Assembly: GCF_037126465.1 (NCBI RefSeq)
Contig: NC_088204.1
Coordinates: 21,148,804-21,212,803, forward strand
DNA: 64,000 bases
Reading direction: 5' to 3'
DNA from: Ornithodoros turicata
Taxonomy: Eukaryota > Arthropoda > Arachnida > Ixodida > Argasidae
Shown here: piece after piece, positions 58,001-64,000 of the stretch
Numbering within the stretch: position 1 is the stretch's first letter
How the letters are laid out: each line of letters opens with the position of its first letter
Position numbers and translations under genes: made by a program
The notes under the pieces: model-generated
Told to the model about the DNA's origin: nothing
The model's database searches: none
What the model saw: only the letters and a program-made list of their open reading frames with translations

Positions 58001-59544
58001 ATAGCGTTTTTTTTTTTTGTTCCGGTTTTCGGTTCGCTCCGACACCCTGACAGGGTGTTTCCTTTTATCTGCAACAAAGTTTCTTAAAAAGGGGAGTCTC
58101 CTTAGGGTGGTTTTACTTTTGGCATTCGATTACTCGACGGGGCTGCTACTAGGAATTAAATTTTTTCCTCAGTTGGGGGACTAATTAACGCAGATATTTT
58201 AATCAACTTTTTAATTAGTGACTCTAAGGAGCATGTTGCAATTGCAATATTATAGCCTGATCACCACATGATCCGCTCGAACCACTGATGAAGCACTAAA
58301 GTAATCTCAACACGTGCTATAGACCCAAGTATTTCACCTCGGCTGTCCGCTGGAAACAGAAAGTGATCACAAAAAGAGCGACGGTGACGTCGATATCTCC
58401 GCCCTCAAAAAAACATCATACGCGATGTTGGCAAACCCTTATCGTGGTATGTTTCACGATCCTTGTTTTGGTTTTCTTTTTCCTTCCTTTCGTTCTTTCA
58501 TGTGTTCGCAGTCGCTTGCCGTATCTGTCATTTCATTCTGCCGGACGCAGCTCTTGCCTTTCCACGGTACGATAAGCGCTGATATGTATAGTGGTGATGA
58601 GCAAAGTTCTTTGCAAGCAAAAGAGAAAAACAAGACAAAGATCGTGAAGCATTACGTTTTTCTATGACGGTCGCTGTTTTATCTACGAGATATCAAGTGG
58701 CTCCTTACCCAGCCAAGCCAAAAGCCTCATAGTTAATAACGCTAAGGTTTCTTCGTTTTACCTCCTTCCAAAAAATACACAAACTCTGTTGTCCTGGGCG
58801 GCCAATAGTCTCAGCCGTTGCATGTCCCACGAGACTTATTTCGGCATTCGTTGACTCCATCTTACAACCCCTGGTTTTCGCCTTACCTTCCTATACAAAG
58901 GATATTACTCATATTCTTCAGCAGCTTTCAACTTTCCAACTCCCTGGCAACTACGAGGGGCGTTCAAGTCAAACCGGGACTTCTCATTTTTCGCAAAAGT
59001 AAAATGAACTTACAGGCGAGAAATTAGTTTTATTTTTCAACGTAATCTCCAGCTGCACTAATGCACTTGTCCCAGCGTTTCACAAGGGCTGGCCCTCCCT
59101 TTTCGAAAGACGCAGCAGCATGACTCGCACGCTCTCGCGTCACCGGGGAACGACCTCTGTCGCATCCTCCGCTCATTCGTATCATCCGTAAAGGCAAGAT
59201 AACACGTTCGTATCATCCGAACTCTAATACATGGGAAGAATAGGCATTCCGGCCGGGACCGGAAAAGAATTCGTATCATCCGTGATCGTATCATCGAGAT
59301 TCTACTGTAATGGTTCCGGCTGTTTTCAGCCAGAACAAGAACCGCACATGCGTTGTGCATTCTGAAGCAAATGGTGCATTGCTTGAGATGTGTGTGAAAT
59401 AAAAAACTTCATGTGACTTTGACTTTGCAGATTCTCATGAGTGTATTATGAATATTACAGGTCTTATACCAGACATCAGGGCCATCCAATACATCTGTTG
59501 GAACAACTGTGAGGAAGCTCCTCAAAGACACACTTTCGTTTTAG
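54987..59544 (+). CDS. ATG101: ATG101, autophagy-related protein 101 (ULK/Atg1 complex), 7 exons, 218 aa
   Basis: HORMA-domain protein that pairs with the ATG13 HORMA domain in the ULK1/Atg1-ATG13-FIP200 initiation complex and recruits downstream factors at the forming phagophore. Exons: 54987-55016, 55353-55430, 55541-55624, 56400-56498, 56563-56677, 56750-56916, 59461-59544. Phases fit throughout, giving 218 residues, exactly the human length. Strong matches run the whole way: [80 protein letters not shown] and a KDTLSF end (human KDTLAL). Intron 4 uses a GC donor (CAG/GCAAGT); the others are GT-AG. Odd: the WF-finger Phe112 is Leu, with Trp110 kept. It is divergent from MUTYH; intron 6 (2.5 kb) is filled with transposons. 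Confidence 0.97.
55353..55430 (+). CDS. ATG101: ATG101 exon 2 (residues 11-36)
   Basis: Acceptor CTTTACAG, donor [20 protein letters not shown] and [11 protein letters not shown] align with human without gaps. Confidence 0.96.
55541..55624 (+). CDS. ATG101: ATG101 exon 3 (residues 37-64)
   Basis: Acceptor TTTCTGTAG, donor [24 protein letters not shown] and DFVDFTY are the conserved HORMA core strands. Confidence 0.97.
56400..56498 (+). CDS. ATG101: ATG101 exon 4 (residues 65-97), GC donor
   Basis: Acceptor [25 protein letters not shown] aligns with human VRVSSEELDRALRKVV. The exon ends CAG/GCAAGT, a GC splice donor with otherwise ideal U1 pairing; the next intron is 64 bp. No GT donor nearby keeps both the phase and the alignment. 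Confidence 0.95.
56563..56677 (+). CDS. ATG101: ATG101 exon 5 (residues 98-135 plus 1 nt): WF-finger loop
   Basis: Acceptor CATTCACAG, donor [22 protein letters not shown] ends in Trp110; the next two residues are Leu-Leu where vertebrates have Pro-Phe. [15 protein letters not shown] continues the conserved strand. Confidence 0.97.
56750..56916 (+). CDS. ATG101: ATG101 exon 6 (residues 136-191)
   Basis: Acceptor TTGTCAG, donor [26 protein letters not shown] and [15 protein letters not shown] match human closely, then [14 protein letters not shown]. Confidence 0.98.
57067..58049. mobile_element. hAT-like non-autonomous element with 8-bp target duplication
   Basis: The ends are CAGGGTGTCGAACCGAAA and, reverse-complemented, CAGGGTGTCGGAGCGAACCG. 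The 8-bp sequence ACAGGGTG flanks it on both sides (57059-57066 and 58050-58057). Eight-base duplications and CAGGG ends are hallmarks of the hAT superfamily. The interior (983 bp in all) has no long open frame. GGTTCCGGTT-type motifs are frequent near both ends. Confidence 0.8.
58050..58250. mobile_element. Severed end of an ACAGGGTGTT-type element
   Basis: ACAGGGTGTTTCC at 58050 continues into sequence with TTAATTAG-like AT blocks. With TATACAGGGTG at 57056-57066 it shows that the hAT element landed in the terminus of an older element whose ends resemble those at 33060-33075 and 47415-47428. Confidence 0.5.
58953..59110 (-). pseudogene. Mariner transposase 3' fragment with terminal repeat
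   Basis: The plus-strand end reads CGAGGGGCGTTCAAGTCAAA directly after a TA (58951-58952), a mariner-type terminus. On the minus strand, before a stop at 59032-59030, the frame encodes [19 protein letters not shown], the usual C-terminus of mariner transposases. Only the last 20 or so codons are present; the rest is lost, so it cannot move itself. Confidence 0.8.
59160..59312. mobile_element. Pogo/Tigger-like terminus with TCGTATCATC repeats
   Basis: On the minus strand, TA then CAGTAGAATCTCGATGATAC begins at about 59310. The unit TCGTATCATC occurs four times (near 59178, 59211, 59270 and 59287). The other terminus was not found; it seems cut off by the mariner fragment. Confidence 0.5.
59461..59544 (+). 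CDS. ATG101: ATG101 exon 7 (residues 192-218, stop)
   Basis: Acceptor ATATTACAG. The 27 residues end in [17 protein letters not shown] and a TAG stop, matching human TSVTTTMRRLIKDTLAL in length and pattern. A competing acceptor at 59430 would give a premature stop. Confidence 0.93.
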   Translation, partial: VLYQTSGPSNTSVGTTVRKLLKDTLSF

Positions 59545-60156
59545 CCTGTCATGACAACTGCCACTCGATGTACCTTATCAATGTAGGAAACATTGCTGGC
59601 GCTAAACTATAGTTCAGTGTTGAATGTAGTTGAACATAGTGGACTATAGACAATATAGTACGCCTTGTTGGTTGATCTGACTGTAAGCACAGTGTTGGGG
59701 GTCATTGTACGAACAGCTAGGTTGCACGTATCGTGTACAGCGTTCTGCTGCTTTGTCTGGGGATGATTTCTAGGTGGAAGTGCAGATGTTTGTGTGGCTG
59801 TGAGGATTTGTGCCTCTCATATTGAGAAACCTTACGTCATTGCAGAAATGTGTACGTAGAAGTTGGAGAAGCACGGTTGTAGTGACGTTAGTCGTGTCAT
59901 ACTCGGAACACGTATACCTTGTGTGCAATTTTGCTGCCTTTCAAAAATCGTGCTCAGAAATAATAGCGTGAACCACTATGAAATAATAGCATAGCTTCTG
60001 ATGCCACAACTAACCTTGTACAGACACCTGACATCATCATCTGTGAATATGCACACACAATCAATTATGCCTCCCATCGGGACACTAACGACTCTATTCA
60101 GTGTACATAATAGGTTGTATATTGTTCCTTTTATAAGTATAACCAATATCTGGAAT

Positions 60157-60162
60157 AATAAA
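60157..60162 (+). terminator. Poly(A) signal AATAAA, probable ATG101 3' end
   Basis: It is the AATAAA nearest the end of the ATG101-side UTR, 613 nt after the stop codon, just before the convergent exon at 60227. Confidence 0.5.
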
Positions 60163-60226
60163 GGCTGATGTTTCCAGTATTTGCTGTCTGTGCTATGTTA
60201 TTCCCAACGCAGCACCACCTGCCCTG

Positions 60227-60562
60227 TCAGAGCAACTCCGTCTGCACCTGTTCCTCGAGGTCGGCAATGAACTGGACAGCGGTTTCAAAGAGCTGTTTGA
60301 AGCCGTTCTTCCAGGTTAGGTTGATTCGGTCGTGAACCGTTTTGGCCAGCGCGCTGACGTCGTCGTCCGCATCTGTTTCCGACCTGAGGGTGCGGTGGAG
60401 GAGGGCAAGGACATCTCCGTGTCTCTGCCATCGCTGGAGACAGCTGCAGAGGGCTTTGTTCATGTATCCAACGTAGAGGTTGCACAAGAGATTTGGAAGT
60501 TGGTCAAGCTGGACGTCGCCTTGTACTAGATGAGTGGCATCGATCTTCGTCGTGGCATTGGC
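60227..60562 (-). CDS. C-terminal exon of an unrecognised protein-coding gene (111 aa seen)
   Basis: The minus strand has acceptor TTCTCTCAG at 60563-60571 and is open from GCC AAT GCC to a TGA at 60229-60227. The product is amphipathic and Leu-rich: DATHLVQGDVQLDQLPNLLC, then RTLRSETDADDDVSALAKTV, then LTWKNGFKQLFETAVQFIAD and EEQVQTELL. Codons are G/C-ending and no repeat overlaps, unlike surrounding sequence. I do not recognise the family; helical scaffold or trafficking proteins would fit. Upstream exons should lie above 60.6 kb or beyond the window, and I found none. Its 3' end converges with ATG101, with about 70 bp between that gene's poly(A) signal and this stop. Confidence 0.68.
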   Translation of the reverse strand, partial: ANATTKIDATHLVQGDVQLDQLPNLLCNLYVGYMNKALCSCLQRWQRHGDVLALLHRTLRSETDADDDVSALAKTVHDRINLTWKNGFKQLFETAVQFIADLEEQVQTELL

Positions 60563-61244
60563 CTGAGAGAAGCCAGTGTGAGAGGTTGGGTAAAAACAGT
60601 ACATACATATTTTCAACTTGTTCGCTCGAAATGACTTTCTTTTTTAAGCACATCATCAAAACTAGTGTGGAAATGTGGAAAAGTAATGTACAGGACATCG
60701 CTAGAGCCATGCCTTGTCCTCAGAAGAAGTCATAACCCTCGTTCTCCTTAAAGGAGCGACGATGTGACATTTAACATGTGGCTTAAAACCCTGTTTCATT
60801 CGACAAGCTGTCCATCGGGAGACACCATGCAAAATATTTTCGCTCTGCGGTGTATTCTAACTGCTCAAGAAAATTTACAGAAACGGTTGAAGAAAGCAGC
60901 AGCAGACGGCCGACACGATCCTCTAGTGACTTTAAGAAACCCCCTCTCCCTGTGTCCTTTAATTTTTTTTTCTCTCTCTCTCTCTCATCTCACGCGCTGT
61001 GCCGCTCTACGTCACGCGCCTGGGAACCACGTTACGTCACACTGTTACCTCGTTCTCCGATACGCTCTTTTTACGAGTGGAGGATTTTTTAATCGTATGC
61101 GGAACAGAGGCCTCTCGCGTGCTCTGTAGGTTGCCTGTAGGTTGCCTGCACTCGTCGTTCTTTCGCAGGAGCTAATTTCATTCATTGCAGAACACGCCCC
61201 AGCGAAACACAGAAATTTTGGGAGTAACCTCAGTGCTCCTTTAA
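60563..61244. other. No gene recognised
   Basis: CT-rich microsatellite at 60967-60988 and a direct TGTAGGTTGCC repeat near 61125-61148. Upstream exons of the 60227 gene were sought here without success. Confidence 0.4.
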
Positions 61245-61485
61245 TTTTTATAAAAACTATATGAGAACAGCATATGTCGCTTCTGCAGCTGCGTTATACG
61301 ACCAGGCGGATATCCTCTCGAAGAAACTATGCAACTACGAGGTGATTAATTACCTAAAACTCATTAATTAACTATTTAACTAAGAGATTTCGTGCAACAG
61401 CGATATAGCACAATGAGAGACCATCCCCGTTGGAAGCCATAACCAACCCTGAAACACGCACGTGCGTTAAAATATCCATATATAT
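61245..61485. mobile_element. Single arm of the long-inverted-repeat foldback family, copy 3
   Basis: AATTTTTATAAAAACTATAT, GAGAACAGCATATG, CCAGGCGGATATCCTCTCGA, GAGACCATCC and CCTGAAACACGCACGTGCGT follow the order of the 11325 and 32040 arms. No second arm is present. Confidence 0.7.
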
Positions 61486-63911
61486 TTTAAGGAAGAAAAA
61501 TAGCCGAAGCTCTTTGGTTGCACGCATGATGTGTGTTTATAAGTGCTCAACGCCGCCATAGCAGCACTAATGGAAAGCTGTTTCAGCCTTGTTGGGCCAT
61601 CACCAGCACTTGCGGCGCAGGTCGAGCGGGTGGCGTCAGAAGGTCACGTGGCACATGGTGCTCTCCCGTCGGGGTGAGCGACTCACCACTGAAAACCCAG
61701 TGAAAAGCCAGCCAAAAAGAAAATAGCCGAAACTCTTATCATCATGTGTGCAGGAAAAAGCTTCGGTTTTCTTCCTTAAAAACTTCACTGGCTTTGAACT
61801 GGGATTTTTTGGAACTATGAACTGGGCGAATTTTTTTCGTCCCAAAAGTGCTTAGGTGTGAAATAAACGAATTTAAAGGTCGGCGCTGTCTCTGGCGGAG
61901 GCCTGGGGCGACAAGATCAGCGTGACGTCACTCCCTAAAAGGAGGAGTGATAGGGCCTCGAACAGAGGAGAAAGTCGCCATCCAGACGCTCTTACCGCCG
62001 CGGCATCCCTTTTCTCACGGCCGTGCTCTGATTGGTGGTGCAGGGAATGACGTCTCCGCCTTTTGCCAGAGAAGGAATGCTGGCATACCCTCAAGATCCG
62101 GCGCGTCAGCAGTTGTCATATATTCCACCGAATAGCAGTCAAACTCCGCCGCTATTTCCCGTGCGATTTTCGATACCGTGGTCACTATTGAACGAGGAAT
62201 AATGTGACACCATGGTTTCGAAATTGGCTGGAACGGATGCGACCGTCCCTTTATAGCATAGAAGGGGTCGAAAAAGAATATATCAGGAGGAGGAGAAATT
62301 ATGGGTACAAGACCCTGGAACACATATATTCGCACAAAAAAAAAGGGGGGGGGGGCACGAGTGCGACGTGCAATCCTGGTGCACAATAGAGCTTTCAATA
62401 TCGCGGCCAGAAAAACTGCTTCAATTGGCTGTCAGTCTGTGGCATCACGTCATCCGCCCAATAGTGGGGCGCGCGCCTTCTTTTTTCTTTCTTTGTGTGG
62501 TTGTGTCTGGCGCTGCCTGACCCGCCTATTGTCGACCTGTCGCCTTGCTCTCGAGCCGTAGCGGACGATTCTCAGCAGCCAATAAAAGTGCTAGGATGAT
62601 CTGTGGTCACAATGCTCCAGACGGTGCTGGGAGACATCGCCACCGCTATGTGCACTCTTATAAACCAATTTTGCCAGGAAATGCGCGCTTCCCAAATAGA
62701 ATATTTTGTGCGACACTTCCTGAAGGTGGTATGTTCATGTCGCGCTGTAAAAACAATGATATATGAGCGAAAAGCGAAAACGAAGATATGATGTGTCACA
62801 ATTATTCAAGAAGCGCAGCAGACGTGCTAAGTATTCTAAATAGTATATAATGTTCTTTTGGGACCACGCACCGATTGCGTTTGCGATTGGAGGAGACCCC
62901 TACCGAAGAAATGTCACCGTGACGTAACCATGACGTGGGTAGACATAACCAAACCGAAACGTCAAGGGTCGCTTCTTTGTATTAGTGGTACACACAAATG
63001 AGGTCACGTTTTTAGTCGCTTTGGTGTCTTCATTCCCGTTCCGGGTCCACCGCGAAAAAAAAAAAAAAGAAGGCTCCACCCAAGGGTTGGTTGCATCACG
63101 TCGTGGGTTGCATCGTCTCGAAGGTCAACGTCGTAATCCTGTGCGGAATGTGGTTTGCTATTACGACTTAGTTCGCGCCTGCTTTGTATAGAGAGACCAC
63201 GTGCACTCAGAGAGAAACTCGTGCCCTTCAGGCTCCTGAAGATGGAAAAGCCCGGTAGCCATCTTTAGAATGGGCTACCGGTAGAATGGAGCAGGACAAG
63301 GCTATACAACTAATATGATATGCAAGAAATTACGTAAAAACCTTACAATATGAAAACCTATACTTAAGCGTGGCTTTCTTGTGACTTATTGATTTTTTTG
63401 CTGTAGTTTAGTTTTTTTTTTTTGTTTTTTTTCTTGTTGTGGGTAGTTCTCTTGGGCTACCCAATCCCAGAGCAAGAGGGTTGACACACTCCTCCCTCTC
63501 CTGTGCCACCATTATCTCTCCCCTGTTATGGTGGCTAGCCACCATTCATCTAGCCACCATACCCCTGTTCCTTTCGCCTCTTCTCTCACCTCTTCTCCCT
63601 CTCCTGGATGCACCGAGCCGCCTCTACAGAGCAGGTTGACCACATATTTCCCCCTACATAACCCTCGCCCCTCTCATTCCGTGACGTTCCCGTTGGGAAT
63701 GCAGCAGGTAGCACGCTCACGGCTGCTCCTACGTCACACTCTGCTCCTTGCGTCACGGTCTCGCTGCTCTGCACTAGGCTCATTTCTGGAAATTGAATTG
63801 CGCAGCGATAAGGCGACGTACAGCGAAAATATTTTGCATGGCCGCTCTCGGTCGACTGATTGGTTCACTGAGCAGAGTTTCGAGCCATCTTAAACGTCGC
63901 AGCTCCTTTAA
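61486..63911. other. No gene recognised; repeat mosaic
   Basis: 61500-61850 echoes 4300-4400 (GCCGAAGCTCTTTGG) and is itself partly inverted. 61880-62255 shares blocks with 20815-21125. 63480-63640 shares CT-rich blocks with 43130-43400. Open frames are unsupported. Confidence 0.45.
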
Positions 63912-64000
63912 AGGGACACTAAAGTGCAAAAAAATTTCCTAGTGGAGTTAAAGGTTCCGTTACCTTGACCCCAACACAAAAAGAACGGGGTTCAGTGGCG
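63912..64000 (+). mobile_element. AGGGACACT foldback family, terminal arm cut by the window edge
   Basis: AGGGACACTAAAGTGCAAAA then TTCCGTTACCTTGACCCCAA and AAAGAACGGG repeat the arm at 7500-7605 in inverse orientation. This copy fixes one true end of the family. Confidence 0.7.

Larger units (their letters stand above)
56917..59460 (+). other. ATG101 intron 6 (2.5 kb, transposon-filled)
   Basis: Holds a hAT-like element (57067-58049), the severed end of another element beside it (58051 to about 58250), a mariner 3' fragment (58953 to about 59110) and a pogo-like end (to about 59312). 58260-58940 shows nothing I can name beyond simple AT/C-rich sequence. Confidence 0.85.

Noticed and set aside
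59058..59360. 100-codon minus-strand open frame as a complete gene
   Set aside because: It is out of frame with the mariner transposase remnant and crosses the pogo-like repeat.
59430..59460. Alternative acceptor TTTGCAG for ATG101 exon 7
   Set aside because: Gives a stop after five codons and loses the conserved KDTL ending.
60764..61129. 121-codon plus-strand open frame
   Set aside because: CT-microsatellite and repeat sequence, with no splice context or conserved residues.
1..64000. CRISPR array, rRNA, bacterial operon or phage
   Set aside because: No regularly spaced direct repeats, no rRNA-like stretch, and introns, SINEs and microsatellites show eukaryotic nuclear DNA.

Overview
The window looks like nuclear DNA of a chelicerate, most probably an ixodid tick. 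Two conserved genes are broken by short GT-AG (and one GC-AG) introns. A tRNA-derived SINE recurs about ten times and matches what I remember of the tick Ruka-type SINE. The rest is dense in small inverted-repeat DNA transposons, mariner/pogo/hAT remnants, microsatellites and long poly-C/poly-G tracts. The presence of MUTYH, which Drosophila lacks, fits a chelicerate better than a fly. Species cannot be fixed from sequence reading alone.

Layout. From 1 to about 45.3 kb I recognise no conserved gene; the stretch is a mosaic of non-autonomous elements (342-900, 2005-2282, 5330-5636, 7160-7605, 9016-9115, 11325-12062, 18477-18657, 20178-20706, 26975-27121, 29522-29880, 32040-33075, 36121-36280, 38999-39365, 39433-39608, 41634-42045) and SINE copies. 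One coding-like segment with a donor (41089-41258, +) is a weak exon candidate. At 45314-45667 (-) a 118-codon stretch with good codon structure and a GTGAGT donor is a likely first coding exon of an unidentified gene.

The gene-dense part is 47.9-60.6 kb. MUTYH (adenine DNA glycosylase) lies on the minus strand in ten exons, 47933-54359, and encodes 492 aa. ATG101 (ULK/Atg1-complex HORMA protein) lies on the plus strand in seven exons, 54987-59544, and encodes 218 aa, the same length as the human protein. The two start codons are 627 bp apart head to head, so they probably share a promoter region. A C-terminal exon of an unrecognised gene (60227-60562, -) converges on the 3' end of ATG101. 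MUTYH intron 8 (4 kb) holds a 1.78-kb TTAA-flanked element and a perfect 21-bp hairpin. ATG101 intron 6 (2.5 kb) holds a hAT-like element with an 8-bp target duplication and a mariner remnant.

The remaining 60.6-64 kb is again repeat mosaic and ends inside a copy of the foldback family that starts AGGGACACT. I see no bacterial operon, CRISPR array, rRNA or convincing functional tRNA gene. The most noteworthy points are two departures at known functional positions (Leu for Phe112 in the ATG101 WF finger; loss of one zinc-linchpin Cys in MUTYH), a 9-mer GCAGACGAC found 14 or more times, and several nested transposon insertions with readable target duplications.
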